A stretch of DNA of 64,000 bases from Niveispirillum irakense DSM 11586 (lineage in GTDB: Bacteria; Pseudomonadota; Alphaproteobacteria; Azospirillales; Azospirillaceae). The DNA is taken from NCBI RefSeq assembly GCF_000429645.1, contig NZ_AUCG01000021.1, positions 1 through 64,000 of the forward strand. The letters run 5' to 3'. Below the pieces are notes generated by a model. The model did not search any database. It was not told where the DNA came from and saw only the letters and a list, made by a program, of their open reading frames with translations. How positions within the stretch are numbered: the first letter of the stretch is position 1; every line of letters starts with the position of its first letter. Shown here piece after piece: positions 50,666-60,396 of the stretch. Both the position numbers and the translations under genes were made by a program.

Positions 50666-52084
50666 TTACGCCCCCTCCCCTGCCGTGCCACCACCCAGCG
50701 CCTTGTAAAGGGTCACCAGATTGGTCAACCGCTGCAGGCGGACCTGCAATTGCTGCTGCTGGGCGGTATAAAGGGCGCGCTGACTGTCCAGCACGGTCAG
50801 GTAATTATCGACACCGCGATCATACCGCGCCTGGGAAAGATCAAACGTCTCCTGCGTTGCCTCAACCAGGGAGGTCAGGGCCGAGAGCTGGTCAGACAGG
50901 GTTTCCCGCGCCACCAGTTCGTCCGCAACCTCACGGAATGCTGTACGCACGGCGCCCTGATACTGGGCCACCGCCGCATCACGCTCTGCCTTTGCCACTT
51001 CCAGATTGGCGCTGTTCCGCCCAAAATCGAAGATCGGCAGGGAGGCGGAGCTCCCAACGCTCCAGGCCTTGGTACCCGATTCAAACAGCCCGGAGAGGCT
51101 GCCGGAAAGGGTGCCAATGCTGCTGGTCAGCGAGATGGAGGGGAAGAACGCCGCACGGGCAGCCCCGATATTGGCGTTAGCCGCACGAAGCTGATGTTCG
51201 GCCTGGAGGATATCCGGACGGCGAAGCAGCAGGTCCGATGGCAGCCCTGCCGGAAGATCTCGGATGACATAGGCATCATCCGCCGCCGCCAGCAGGGCGG
51301 CCCCGCCATCAACAGGCTCCCCGACAAGCAGGGTCAAGGCGTTGACATCCTGTGCCACCTGACGGCGATACAGCGCCATATTGGCCCTGGCCGTATCCAG
51401 CGTCGTCTGCGCCTGACGCAGTTCAAGCTGCGTCCGGGCACCCCGGTCATAGGCCAGCTTGATCAGGTCATAGCTTTCCTGCTGAGCTTTCAGCGTATCC
51501 TCTGTCAGTTTCAGCAGGGACCGGTCGGTCAGCAGGGTCAGATAGGCATTCGCCACCTCGGCGATCAGCGACAGGCGGGCTGACCGCTGTGCTTCTGCCG
51601 TGGCGAAATAGGATTGCAATGCCGCATCCGACAGGGACCGGACCCGGCCGAAAAAGTCCAGTTCGAACGCCGTGACCCCGGCATTCACCTGATACTGGCT
51701 ACCCACCGTGCTATTGCCCGTGGGTGAACTGGCGGCAGGCGTCCCCTGCCGGGTCGCCCCGGCGCCTGCCGCCACCGTGGGCAACTGGTCGGCGCGCTGC
51801 ACCCGATAAAGGGCGCGGGCGCGTTCCACATTGGCGGTTGCGACGGCCAGATCGGCATTGTTGGTCAATGCCCGGCCGATCAGGTCACGCATCACAGGAT
51901 CACGGAAGAAATCCTGCCAGGCAATGTCGGCCGCGACACCGGCACCGGTCCCCGTATCGGGGCCGGATACCGGCCAAGCGGTGGCCGTGCCGGTTTGCGG
52001 CTGCTGATAATCCGGCGCCATGGAACAACCGGCCAGGATCAGGCAAAGGGGCAAGCCGAGAAGAAGGTTGGTTTTACGGCTCAT
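50666..52084 (-). CDS. RND efflux outer-membrane lipoprotein channel (NodT/OprM family)
   Basis: A 472-residue trimeric channel subunit. The lipoprotein signal ends in LCLILAGCSMAP (lipobox LAGC, acylated Cys about residue 20). Two OEP repeats follow: the first contains NNADLAVATANVERARALYRVQRADQLP, with the membrane-spanning beta segment in GVTAFELDFFGRVRSLSDAALQ; the second contains RRPDILQAEHQLRAANANIGAARAAFFPSISL. The start MSRKTNLLLGLP is the natural signal peptide; the upstream in-frame extension lies inside the pump gene. It completes the tripartite complex and may also serve the EmrAB pump. Confidence 0.94.
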   Translation of the reverse strand: MSRKTNLLLGLPLCLILAGCSMAPDYQQPQTGTATAWPVSGPDTGTGAGVAADIAWQDFFRDPVMRDLIGRALTNNADLAVATANVERARALYRVQRADQLPTVAAGAGATRQGTPAASSPTGNSTVGSQYQVNAGVTAFELDFFGRVRSLSDAALQSYFATAEAQRSARLSLIAEVANAYLTLLTDRSLLKLTEDTLKAQQESYDLIKLAYDRGARTQLELRQAQTTLDTARANMALYRRQVAQDVNALTLLVGEPVDGGAALLAAADDAYVIRDLPAGLPSDLLLRRPDILQAEHQLRAANANIGAARAAFFPSISLTSSIGTLSGSLSGLFESGTKAWSVGSSASLPIFDFGRNSANLEVAKAERDAAVAQYQGAVRTAFREVADELVARETLSDQLSALTSLVEATQETFDLSQARYDRGVDNYLTVLDSQRALYTAQQQQLQVRLQRLTNLVTLYKALGGGTAGEGA

Positions 52085-52088
52085 GATA

Positions 52089-55000
52089 TCACCCTTCCTG
52101 GTTGCCATGCGGGGCATTGTTGTTTTTGGACCCGCTGACCCGCAGCACCAGACGTTCAACGACAACGAAGAAGATGGGAACGAAGAAGATAGCCAGCACG
52201 GTCGCCGCAATCATACCGCCGATCACACCGATACCGATGGCGTTCTGACTGCCGGAACCGGCACCCGACGCGACGGCCAGCGGGGTCACGCCCAGCGTGA
52301 AGGCCAGCGACGTCATCAGAATGGGGCGCAGACGCTGGCGGGCAGCTTCCAGCGTGGCTTCCACAAGCCCCATGCCCTTCTCGTAGTACTCCTTCGCAAA
52401 TTCCACGATCAGGATCGCGTTCTTCGCCGAGAGGCCGATCGTTGTCAGCAGGCCCACCTGGAAATAGATGTCGTTGGGCAGACCGGCCAGGGTCGCGGCA
52501 ATCACCGCCCCCAGCACGCCCAGCGGCACCACCAGCATCACCGCGAACGGGATGGACCAGCTTTCATACAGGGCAGCCAGGCAGAGGAACACGACCAGCA
52601 GCGAGATCGCATAGAGTGCCGGGGCCTGGGAACCGGACAGACGCTCCTCATAAGACAGACCGACCCAAGCGTAGCCGATACCTTCCGGCAATTGCGAGAT
52701 CATCTGCTCCATGGCGGCCATCGCGTCACCAGAGCTGCGGCCCGGTGCGGGTTCGCCCTGGATATTCATCGCCGAGGTACCCTGGAAACGCTCCAGACGC
52801 GGCGGGCCAAAGGTCCATTCCGACGTGGCGAATGCCGCGAAGGGAACCATTTCACCTGCACTGTTACGGACATACAGCTTTTCGAGATCGCTCGGCAGCA
52901 TGCGATAGGGCGCATCGGCCTGGACGAAGACACGCTTCACACGGCCACGGTCGATAAAGTCGTCGATATAGGTCGACCCCCACATGGCGCTGAGCGTGCG
53001 GTTGATTTCCGCCACGGTCAGACCAAGAGCGGTCGCCTTCTCCTGATCAATATCGACGCGGAGCTGGGCCGTATCCTCCATGCCATTGGGACGCACATTG
53101 GCAACCGCCGGGTTCTGCGCCGCCATGCCCAGGAGCATGTTACGGGCTTCCAGCAGTTTTTCATGCCCCAACCCGGCTTCATCCAGAAGCTGGAGATCGA
53201 AACCAGTGGCATTACCCAGTTCCAGCACGGCCGGCGGGGTGAAAGCGAACGCCATCGCATCCTTGATGCCCATGAAGGCACCCATGGCACGCATGGCGAT
53301 ATTCTGCGCGCGCCCTTCGCCTGCGCCGCGCTCCGCCCAGTCCTTCAGGTTCACGAACACCATAGCGGAGTTCTGCGCCTGACCGGAGAAGCTGAAACCG
53401 GCGATGGAGAAGACACCGTTAATATACTGGCCTTCCTGGTCGATCAGATAGTTTTCAACCTGCTTCACCACTTCCACGGTCCGTTCCTGCGTGGCGCCGG
53501 CCGGTGTCATGATCTGGGCGAAAATGATGCCCTGGTCTTCTTCCGGCAGGAAGGCGGTGGGCAGGCGGGTGAACAGCAGGCCAAGCGCCACCACGATCAG
53601 CGCGAAGGCAAACATGTAGCGGACCGGGCGGCGCACCACGCGATCAACCACGCTGACATATTTATGGTTGGAACGCTCAAAATTACGGTTGAACCAGCCG
53701 AAGAAGCCTTTGCGCTCCCCATGGCCCTGACGCTTCAGGATGGTGGCGCAGAGCGCCGGCGTCAGGATCAGGGCGACCAGCACCGACAGGCCCATGGCCG
53801 AGGCGATGGTGATGGAGAACTGGCGATAGATCACGCCGGTGGAACCGGGGAAGAAAGCCATGGGCACAAACACGGCGGACAGCACCAGACCGATACCGAT
53901 CAACGCGCCCGTGATCTGATCCATGGATTTGCGGGTCGCCTCACGTGGCGACAGCCCCTCCTCCTCCATCACACGCTCGACATTTTCCACCACCACGATG
54001 GCATCATCGACCAGCAGACCAATCGCCAGCACGACGCCGAACATGGTCAGCGTATTGATGGTGAAACCGAAGGCAGCCAGGATGCCGAACGTGCCCAGCA
54101 ACACCACCGGCACGGCGATGGTGGGAATGATGGTCGCACGGAAGCTCTGCAAGAACAGGTACATCACCAGGAAGACCAGCACCACGGCTTCCGCCAGGGT
54201 CTTCACCACTTCCTTGATCGACAGCTTGACGAAGGGCGTGGTTTCAAACGGGTACGCCACATCCACGCCCGCCGGGAAGCTGGGGCGCAACTGCTCCACC
54301 GCTGCCTTCACGCCTTCAGCCGTTTGCAGGGCGTTAGCCCCGGTGGCGAGGTTGATGGCAAGACCGGATGCAGCCTGACGGTTATAGCGCGAGACGAAAT
54401 CATAGCTTTCCGCACCGAGTTCGACCTTCGCCACATCAGAGATGCGAACGTTGGAACCGTCCGTATTGGTGCGGATGATAACCTTGGCAAACTCTTCCGG
54501 CGTCTGCAGGCGGCTCTGCGCGGTAACAGTCGCGTTGAGCTGCTGCCCCTTTACGGAAGGCGTGCCACCGACCTGACCCGCCGCCACCTGGGCGTTCTGC
54601 GCCGTGATGGCCGAGGTGATATCGTCGATCGACAGATTGTAGGAAGCCAGCTTGGTCGGGTCGACCCAGATGCGCATCGCATAGGAAGAGCCGAAAACCT
54701 GCACATTGCCGACGCCATTGACGCGGCTGATCGGATCCTGCACCCGCGATGACACAAAGTCGCCAAGGTCAGCATCATTCAAGGTGCCGTCGGTGGAGAC
54801 AAAGGCCAACACCATCAGGAAGCTGGCAGAGGATTTGGACACCACAACGCCACGCTGCTGCACTTCCGAGGGCAGCGAAGCCAGAGCCGGCTGCACCTTG
54901 TTCTGCACCTGCACCTGCGCGATATCGGCGTCGGTCCCTGCATTGAACGTGAGGGTGATCGCCACGTTACCCGATGCGTCGCTGGTGGACGTCATGTAAC

Positions 55001-55226
55001 GCAGATTATCGATACCCTTCAGGTTCTGCTCGATGACCTGGGTCACCGTGCGCTCCAGCGTTTCAGCAGAAGCACCCGGATAAGAGGTATTGATGGCGAT
55101 CTGGGGCGGCGCGATGGCCGGATATTGCTCGATCGGCAGGCGCATGATCGATAGCGCGCCGGCGAACATGATGATAATCGCGATCACCCAGGCAAAGACC
55201 GGGCGGTCGATGAAGAATTTTGCCAT
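52089..55226 (-). CDS. RND multidrug efflux permease (HAE1, AcrB/MexB-like)
   Basis: A 1045-residue trimeric inner-membrane pump exchanging protons for drugs taken from the periplasm and membrane. It opens [24 protein letters not shown], with the conserved [12 protein letters not shown] and [13 protein letters not shown] in the first pore domain. The proton-relay aspartates lie in the helix-4 segment [23 protein letters not shown]; other conserved segments are [18 protein letters not shown] and [20 protein letters not shown]. Twelve membrane helices and two large periplasmic loops are present; length is typical. It lies 15 bp after the adaptor gene and 4 bp before the channel gene, forming one transcript. 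Confidence 0.96.
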   Translation of the reverse strand: MAKFFIDRPVFAWVIAIIIMFAGALSIMRLPIEQYPAIAPPQIAINTSYPGASAETLERTVTQVIEQNLKGIDNLRYMTSTSDASGNVAITLTFNAGTDADIAQVQVQNKVQPALASLPSEVQQRGVVVSKSSASFLMVLAFVSTDGTLNDADLGDFVSSRVQDPISRVNGVGNVQVFGSSYAMRIWVDPTKLASYNLSIDDITSAITAQNAQVAAGQVGGTPSVKGQQLNATVTAQSRLQTPEEFAKVIIRTNTDGSNVRISDVAKVELGAESYDFVSRYNRQAASGLAINLATGANALQTAEGVKAAVEQLRPSFPAGVDVAYPFETTPFVKLSIKEVVKTLAEAVVLVFLVMYLFLQSFRATIIPTIAVPVVLLGTFGILAAFGFTINTLTMFGVVLAIGLLVDDAIVVVENVERVMEEEGLSPREATRKSMDQITGALIGIGLVLSAVFVPMAFFPGSTGVIYRQFSITIASAMGLSVLVALILTPALCATILKRQGHGERKGFFGWFNRNFERSNHKYVSVVDRVVRRPVRYMFAFALIVVALGLLFTRLPTAFLPEEDQGIIFAQIMTPAGATQERTVEVVKQVENYLIDQEGQYINGVFSIAGFSFSGQAQNSAMVFVNLKDWAERGAGEGRAQNIAMRAMGAFMGIKDAMAFAFTPPAVLELGNATGFDLQLLDEAGLGHEKLLEARNMLLGMAAQNPAVANVRPNGMEDTAQLRVDIDQEKATALGLTVAEINRTLSAMWGSTYIDDFIDRGRVKRVFVQADAPYRMLPSDLEKLYVRNSAGEMVPFAAFATSEWTFGPPRLERFQGTSAMNIQGEPAPGRSSGDAMAAMEQMISQLPEGIGYAWVGLSYEERLSGSQAPALYAISLLVVFLCLAALYESWSIPFAVMLVVPLGVLGAVIAATLAGLPNDIYFQVGLLTTIGLSAKNAILIVEFAKEYYEKGMGLVEATLEAARQRLRPILMTSLAFTLGVTPLAVASGAGSGSQNAIGIGVIGGMIAATVLAIFFVPIFFVVVERLVLRVSGSKNNNAPHGNQEG

Positions 55227-55241
55227 TTCTCAGCGCTCCGG

Positions 55242-56429
55242 TCAGTTCGCAGGGGCCGGAGCGGCACCAGCGGGCGCAGCGGCCTGCGGCTTCTGCCCGG
55301 CCGGCACCGGCTTCACCGGCGCACCGGGGGCGGCCTTCTGGATGCCTTCCGTAATGATGCGGTCACCCGGCTGAACACCCTTGGTCACCAGCCACTGGTC
55401 ACCAATGGCACGGGTTGCCTCAACCGGCCGAATTTCGACCTTGTTTTCAGCACCCACAACCATGACGACGGCGGCACCATTGGCGCCCCGCTGCACACCC
55501 TGCTGCGGCACCAGCAGGGCCTGGGGCATCACGCCCTGCTCCACCTGGGCCCGCACGAACATGCCGGGCAGCAATTCCTGCTTCGGATTGGGGAAGGTCG
55601 CGCGCAGACCGACCATGCCGGTCGTCTCGTCAACCGTCACGTCAGAGAAGTCCAGCGCGCCGCTTTCCGTATAGTCGCTGCCATCTGCCATCAGAAGCTT
55701 GACCCGCAGCTTGCCGCCTTCGGGCATCTGAAGCTGGCCGGCGCTGATCTGACGCCGCAGTGCGGACACGGATTCCGCCGACTGGGTCAGGTCAACATAA
55801 ACGGGATCAAGCTGGGTGATGGTGGTCAGCATTTCCGCCTGACCATTGGTCACCAGCGCCCCCGCCGTATAGCGGGAACGGCCGATGCGGCCGGAAATCG
55901 GCGCCTTCACATTCGTATAATCAAGATTGATGCGGGCGGTATCCACAGCAGCGCGCGCAGCGGCAATTGCCGCATCCGCCTGGCCAGCCTGGGCAACCGC
56001 GTCGTCGAATTCCTGCTGGCTGACACCGCGCATGCGCACCAGTTCGCGATAGCGGTCAGCGCGGGCCTTGGCCGCGACGGCTTGGGCCTGGGCGCTTTTC
56101 AGGTCGGCTTCCGCCTGTGCCAGGGCAGCACGATAGGGGGCCGGATCAATCTGATAAAGCGACTGCCCCGCTTCAACATCGGCGCCTTCTTCAAACAGGC
56201 GTTCCTTGATGATCCCGCTCACCTGGGGGCGGATCTCCGCAACACGGAACGGCGTGATGCGCCCGGTCAGTTCCGTGGTCAGCGTGAAAGGCTTGGCGGC
56301 CACCGTGACAATGCCGACCTCCATCGGGCCCATGGGCCCCCCTTGCTGCTGTTGCTCACCCCCGCAGGCAGAGACGAGCAGCACCAGGCTGCACAGGGCG
56401 GCGGAACCCAGAAGACGGAATCTGGACAT
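55242..56429 (-). CDS. RND efflux periplasmic adaptor (AcrA/MexA-like)
   Basis: A 395-residue membrane-fusion lipoprotein. The lipobox lies in LCSLVLLVSACGGEQQQQ. The domains are the lipoyl/barrel segment TVAAKPFTLTTELTGRITPFRVAEIRPQVSGIIKERLFEEGADVEAGQSLYQIDP, an alpha-helical hairpin (about 95-165), the second lipoyl half NVKAPISGRIGRSRYTAGALV, and the barrel and membrane-proximal domains with PNPKQELLPGMFVRAQVEQG. It ends in a Pro/Ala-rich tail. The start MSRFRLLGSAAL gives a proper lipoprotein signal. First gene of the operon. Confidence 0.95.
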   Translation of the reverse strand: MSRFRLLGSAALCSLVLLVSACGGEQQQQGGPMGPMEVGIVTVAAKPFTLTTELTGRITPFRVAEIRPQVSGIIKERLFEEGADVEAGQSLYQIDPAPYRAALAQAEADLKSAQAQAVAAKARADRYRELVRMRGVSQQEFDDAVAQAGQADAAIAAARAAVDTARINLDYTNVKAPISGRIGRSRYTAGALVTNGQAEMLTTITQLDPVYVDLTQSAESVSALRRQISAGQLQMPEGGKLRVKLLMADGSDYTESGALDFSDVTVDETTGMVGLRATFPNPKQELLPGMFVRAQVEQGVMPQALLVPQQGVQRGANGAAVVMVVGAENKVEIRPVEATRAIGDQWLVTKGVQPGDRIITEGIQKAAPGAPVKPVPAGQKPQAAAPAGAAPAPAN

Positions 56430-56574
56430 GATGGTGGTAACCCCCAAAAGCGGACCAACTGCAGGATCGGCAGGTCGATCCATCCGATAGCGGATGTATC
56501 ATGGACCTGCCAGGATAAGAAGAACGATCTTTTCTCTATTCCCCTACAACCTTGGCCATAGGGGGCGGAAAAAC

Positions 56575-56590
56575 TGTACTCTCCGGTACA
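56575..56590. promoter_or_regulatory. Putative TetR operator in the RND operon promoter
   Basis: TGTAC-TCTCCG-GTACA is a perfect 5-bp dyad with a 6-nt spacer, 146 bp upstream of the adaptor start, next to a TTGG-ATGG-CCAA dyad at 56612-56623. The 324-bp gap 56430-56753 holds this, AT-rich promoter-like sequence and the terminator of the preceding gene; nothing else is seen in it. Confidence 0.5.
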
Positions 56591-56685
56591 ATCCGCCGGA
56601 CGGTTTATCCATTGGATGGCCAAATTAAAAAGTGACCTTGATCACAGGATCACCATGTCAAGGGCGCATGCCCCCACGGCGTAAG

Positions 56686-56726
56686 GAAAAAGGCCGGCGC
56701 TGCGGCATGCAGCGACCGGCCTTTCC
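56686..56726 (-). terminator. Rho-independent terminator of the hypothetical gene at 56754-57422
   Basis: On the minus strand AAAGGCCGG-t-CGCTGC, loop ATGC, GCAGCG-c-CCGGCCTTTTT: a long near-perfect stem followed by a T-run, 28 bp past the stop codon. Confidence 0.9.
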
Positions 56727-56753
56727 CCCAAACAGTAAGGATGTGACTGAGGA

Positions 56754-57422
56754 TTAGAAACCGCCCGGAATGCGGTAGATATCGGGCTCGGTGGGCTTCT
56801 CCACATAAGAGAGACGCATATTTGCGCCCAGAATCTTTGGCGGTGCGCCTTCCTTTTCGCCCTTTTCCGTCACCAGGCCCAAAACCAGTTCGGTCAGGCG
56901 GCCTTGATTATCCGTGCCCATAAAGACCAGGACATTGTCATTATCCAAAGGCCGGTTCATCACAACACTGTCCGGCTTGTAACCCTGACCTGCCAGGAAG
57001 TTCCGTAACGCATTGGCAGCGTTGACTATCTGTTCCGGCGTAGCATCAGAACCGATGTCCTTGCCCCAGATCACATTGACACGGAACAGCTTTTTGGATT
57101 TGTAGCCCATCATATAGGCCACGACAGCCGGGCCGGATTCTGGCAGCAGGTCCCGCACATTGATCAGCAGCGCCGTTGTGCGCTCCGTCGGCTCTTCCAT
57201 CTTCTGGATAGCATCGCCGCTAATTTTGAAATCCTTGGCAATGGCCTGGCGGATCTGGTCTTCCGTCATACCGAAACGGGCGCTGCGGAAGCCTTCAACC
57301 TTAAAAGCCTTGTCCGCAGTGGGCGCTGCCGCCCCCGGCTTGGCGGCCGGCTGTTGCGCCAGGGCCGGCCCAACGGCCAGCAAAGCCACCATGCCCAATG
57401 AAACGAAGAAACGCCCGATCAT
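56754..57422 (-). CDS. Exported hypothetical protein, 222 aa
   Basis: A signal peptide (MIGRFFVSLGMVALLAVGPALAQ, cleavage after ALA) is followed by a Pro/Ala linker and a globular domain starting FKVEGFRSARFGMTEDQIRQAIAKDF, a pattern found at the front of several small periplasmic domains with an FGMT-x-x-Q/E-V signature. Later come LLINVRDLLPESGPAVVAYMMGYKSKKLFRVNVIWG and LVFMGTDNQGRLTELVLGLV. No enzyme motif is apparent. It is a monocistronic gene with its own terminator, upstream of the RND operon but separated from it. Periplasmic location is predicted; function unknown. Confidence 0.8.
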   Translation of the reverse strand: MIGRFFVSLGMVALLAVGPALAQQPAAKPGAAAPTADKAFKVEGFRSARFGMTEDQIRQAIAKDFKISGDAIQKMEEPTERTTALLINVRDLLPESGPAVVAYMMGYKSKKLFRVNVIWGKDIGSDATPEQIVNAANALRNFLAGQGYKPDSVVMNRPLDNDNVLVFMGTDNQGRLTELVLGLVTEKGEKEGAPPKILGANMRLSYVEKPTEPDIYRIPGGF

Positions 57423-57560
57423 CCCCAGCTCCTGTACCCGAAAGGCTGTAATGGGGATGTTCTAACCGCAGCGCCCTGACAAGCGGAAGCCTTTTACACG
57501 GCTTCGACCCTATCCTTACCTTTTGGGGGTGTAGGCCGGCTGGCATCTGCGGCCCGCGAC

Positions 57561-57593
57561 AAAAGAAAGGGTGCCTGCACACGGCAGGCACCC
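57561..57593 (-). terminator. Rho-independent terminator of the formate/oxalate operon
   Basis: On the minus strand a perfect 10-bp stem GGGTGCCTGC/GCAGGCACCC with a 5-nt loop is followed by TTTCTTTT, 28 bp beyond the OFA transporter stop. Confidence 0.9.
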
Positions 57594-57621
57594 AGGGAGG
57601 GCAACACGAGGAAGAATAGGG

Positions 57622-59277
57622 TCAGTGGAACAGGACGGCTGCCTTTTGCAGCGTGATCCACACACCCCAGATGATGGGAACCCCCACCACCGTCCAGGCT
57701 ATAGCGGCCTTGCCGTCCAGCCCGCCCTTGCCGATCCCGAAGGAACCGGTAGGGTGAACCGCAGCGGCCGCACGGGCAGAGGCCTGCAATTCCGCCACTT
57801 CCTTGTCGGACATGAACCATTTGGCCGCCAGCGGACGCACCGCCAGATTGGCCAGCAGGCCCAGCGCCAGCATGCCCGCCAGGATATACATGGTGAAGTC
57901 ATAGACCCGGTCGGGCGGCACGCCGGCATTCATCTGCGCTTCACGGATGAAGGTGACGACGAAGGGACCGATGATGCCAGCCGTGGCCCAGGCCGTCAGC
58001 AGCCGCCCATGGATGGCGCCGACGAACTGGGTGCCGAAAATATCCGCCAGATATGCCGGGATGGTGGCGAAGCCACCGCCATACATGGACAGGATAATGC
58101 AGAAGAAGGCGACGAACAGGGCGATGGAGCCGGCATGTGCCGCCCAGGGGGCCAGGGCATAAAGCGCGATGCCCAGCGCGAAGAAGGTGAAATATGTGGC
58201 CTTGCGGCCGATCTTGTCCGACAGCGACGCCCAGAAGAAGCGCCCACCGATATTGAACAGCGACAGCAGACCCGTGAAACCGGCAGCAATGGCCGCAACT
58301 GCCTTGCGCTGGCCTTCATCCAGATCATTGAAGCCAACGCCCTGCGCACCGATCAGCGAGCCGGCGAAAATCTCCTGCAACATTGGCGATGCCATACCGA
58401 TCACGCCAATGCCGGCCGACACATTCAGGCACAGGACCGCCCAGATCAGCCAGAATTGCTTGGTCTTATGGGCGTCGCGCAGATGCACATGACCATGGGT
58501 GATCATGGCCTTGCTGCTGCCGATGGGCGGAATCCAGCCTTCCGGGCGCCAGCCGGCGGGCGGGATGCGGTACCCAAAGGCGCCGCCCATCATGAAGACG
58601 AAATATCCAACCGCCATGACCATGAAGGTTTCCCAAACGCCCACACTGGTGGGGGTACGGAACATATTCATCAGCATGTCGGCCAGCGGCGCGCCGATCA
58701 TCGCCCCACCGCCAAAGCCCATGATGGCCATGCCCGTCGCCATGCCGCGCCGGTCGGGGAACCATTTCACCAGGGTGGATACGGGCGAGATATAGCCCAG
58801 CCCCAGCCCGATGCCGCCAATGACGCCCGACCCCAGCCACATCAGCCAGAGTTGATGGGTCATGATGCCGAAGGCGGCGATCACCATGCCGCCACACCAG
58901 CAGCAGGCGGATACCACCGCCGCCTTGCGCGGGCCGACCTTTTCCAGCCAGCCGCCCCAGGCCGCGGCTGAACAGCCCAGGAAGACGAAGAACAGCGTGT
59001 ACATGATGGACAGGTCCGACACCCGCCAGTCGCAACTGGTGGTGAACAGGGCCGTCAGCATGTTCATATCGGTGCAGGCGACCGGGGCCGTAACCCCGAC
59101 CGCGCGGCTGAGCGGCAGCCAGAACACACTGAAACCATAGGCCATGCCGATGCACAGATGAACCGCCAGGGCGGCCGGCGGCACCAGCCACCGGTTGAAA
59201 CCCGGTTGCGCGATGATGCGCTGCTTATCCAGCAGACCGACACCGGCACTGTCCAGGGGGGGATTGGCAACACTCAT
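57622..59277 (-). CDS. OFA-family MFS transporter (oxalate/formate antiporter type)
   Basis: A 551-residue inner-membrane carrier with 12 predicted helices and a C-terminal extra hydrophobic segment (AIAWTVVGVPIIWGVWITLQ). Signatures are HLCIGMAYGFSVFWLPLS in helix 1, GWLEKVGPRKAAVV and WFPDRRGMATGMAIMGFGGGAMIG in the first half, and FNIGGRFFWASLSDKIGRKATYF in the second. The family exchanges oxalate for formate or imports monocarboxylates. Cotranscription with fdsA-fdhD-fdsD supports formate or oxalate as substrate. It is longer than E. coli YhjX-type members because of the N-terminal loop and C-terminal tail. Confidence 0.93.
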   Translation of the reverse strand: MSVANPPLDSAGVGLLDKQRIIAQPGFNRWLVPPAALAVHLCIGMAYGFSVFWLPLSRAVGVTAPVACTDMNMLTALFTTSCDWRVSDLSIMYTLFFVFLGCSAAAWGGWLEKVGPRKAAVVSACCWCGGMVIAAFGIMTHQLWLMWLGSGVIGGIGLGLGYISPVSTLVKWFPDRRGMATGMAIMGFGGGAMIGAPLADMLMNMFRTPTSVGVWETFMVMAVGYFVFMMGGAFGYRIPPAGWRPEGWIPPIGSSKAMITHGHVHLRDAHKTKQFWLIWAVLCLNVSAGIGVIGMASPMLQEIFAGSLIGAQGVGFNDLDEGQRKAVAAIAAGFTGLLSLFNIGGRFFWASLSDKIGRKATYFTFFALGIALYALAPWAAHAGSIALFVAFFCIILSMYGGGFATIPAYLADIFGTQFVGAIHGRLLTAWATAGIIGPFVVTFIREAQMNAGVPPDRVYDFTMYILAGMLALGLLANLAVRPLAAKWFMSDKEVAELQASARAAAAVHPTGSFGIGKGGLDGKAAIAWTVVGVPIIWGVWITLQKAAVLFH

Positions 59278-59354
59278 AGATGCACGCCTCCTTGTCCGTA
59301 TTCCTGCCTGTTCAGATTATTGCTGCCGGCGCTTATCCTATGCCGGTCGTGCTG

Positions 59355-59570
59355 CTAGACGGTTGCGCGCAACTTTTCCAGTGCTGTGCGCACAACCGGG
59401 TCCAGCCCCTCGCCCCCTGCATCCAGATGGGCGAAGATGGCTTGTCGCATTCTTGGGTCCCAGAAGCTGCGAATATGATCGGCAACGCCTTCGGCCGCCC
59501 TGTCACCGGGCTGGGTAACGAAGAACTTGCCGATCTGGTTGGCCATGGTGACCAGCTTGTCAGGCGACAT
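59355..59570 (-). CDS. fdsD: NAD-dependent formate dehydrogenase delta subunit
   Basis: A 71-residue protein of the FdsD family, which assists assembly or maturation of soluble NAD+-dependent formate dehydrogenase. It begins MSPDKLVTMANQIGKFF and contains VADHIRSFWDPRMRQAIFAHLDAGGEGLDPVV, the family's characteristic core. The start overlaps the end of fdhD by 11 nt; the longer frame upstream is a shadow of fdhD. Next gene downstream is the OFA transporter after 77 bp. Confidence 0.93.
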   Translation of the reverse strand: MSPDKLVTMANQIGKFFVTQPGDRAAEGVADHIRSFWDPRMRQAIFAHLDAGGEGLDPVVRTALEKLRATV

Positions 59571-60396
59571 CGGCCTTTGCCTTTCCGGTAATGCGATTTG
59601 GATGGGTGAAAAGCTCGAACTCCTGCCCGCGCACGATGGCGGCGAGCGTGATACCGGCCTGTTCCGCCAGCCGCACAGCCAAAGCCGTGGGGGCCGAGAT
59701 GGCGGCGATGACCGGCGCCCCGATGCTGGCCGCCTTCTGCACCATTTCAACCGATACCCGGCTGGTCAGCAGCAGGATGCCCGATGCAGGGGAGACGCCG
59801 CCGCGCGCCAGGGCGCCGGCCAGCTTGTCCAGCGCATTATGCCGGCCGACATCCTCCCGCACGGCGACGATGCCGCCCTTGGGGGTCCAGAAAGCAGCGG
59901 CATGGACGGCGCGGGTCTGCTGGTTCAGCGGCTGCTTTCCCGCCAGTTGCGTCATCGCAAGTGTCAATTGGGTGGGGCTGAAGCGGGGATCGGCCGTCAC
60001 CTTGGGGATGGCGCGATTGGCTTCCGCCAAACTCTCGATCCCGCACAGGCCGCAGCCGACCGGGCCGGCCAGCCGCCGCCGTCGCTTCTCAGCCCGGACG
60101 GCGGCATCCGGTTCCAGCCACAGGCGCAGATTGATCCCATCCGGCACCGGCACGACTTCCAAATCCCGGATAGCGGATGGCTGGTCGATAATGCCTTCGG
60201 TCAGGCTGAAGCCGATGGCGAAATCCTCCAGGTCCGCCGGGGTCGCCATCATCACCGCATGGGCGGCGCCGTCATAGGTGAAGGCAACCGGCGTTTCCTC
60301 CGGCAAGTACCGCTGATGGGCGTGCATCTCCCCATCCCGCCAAGCCTGGCCGGAGGTCATCCTTACCGCTTGGGGGAGGGGGTTTTGCTCACTCAT
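59560..60396 (-). CDS. fdhD: Formate dehydrogenase accessory sulfurtransferase FdhD
   Basis: A 278-residue protein that transfers sulfur from a cysteine desulfurase to the molybdenum cofactor of formate dehydrogenase. The active-site loop is the Cys pair in PVGCGLCGIESL (about residues 116-119). Further landmarks are DLEDFAIGFSLTEGII, VREDVGRHNALDKLAGAL and ILLLTSRVSVEMVQKAA, ending VRGQEFELFTHPNRI. It overlaps fdsA by 4 nt and fdsD by 11 nt. Confidence 0.96.
   Translation of the reverse strand: MSEQNPLPQAVRMTSGQAWRDGEMHAHQRYLPEETPVAFTYDGAAHAVMMATPADLEDFAIGFSLTEGIIDQPSAIRDLEVVPVPDGINLRLWLEPDAAVRAEKRRRRLAGPVGCGLCGIESLAEANRAIPKVTADPRFSPTQLTLAMTQLAGKQPLNQQTRAVHAAAFWTPKGGIVAVREDVGRHNALDKLAGALARGGVSPASGILLLTSRVSVEMVQKAASIGAPVIAAISAPTALAVRLAEQAGITLAAIVRGQEFELFTHPNRITGKAKADVA

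Noticed and set aside
52020-54752. A 910-codon open frame on the plus strand opposite the RND pump gene
   Set aside because: Its translation is His/Arg/Gln-rich without domains or ribosome-binding site, and the minus strand encodes a full AcrB/MexB-type pump. It is an antisense shadow typical of GC-rich genes.
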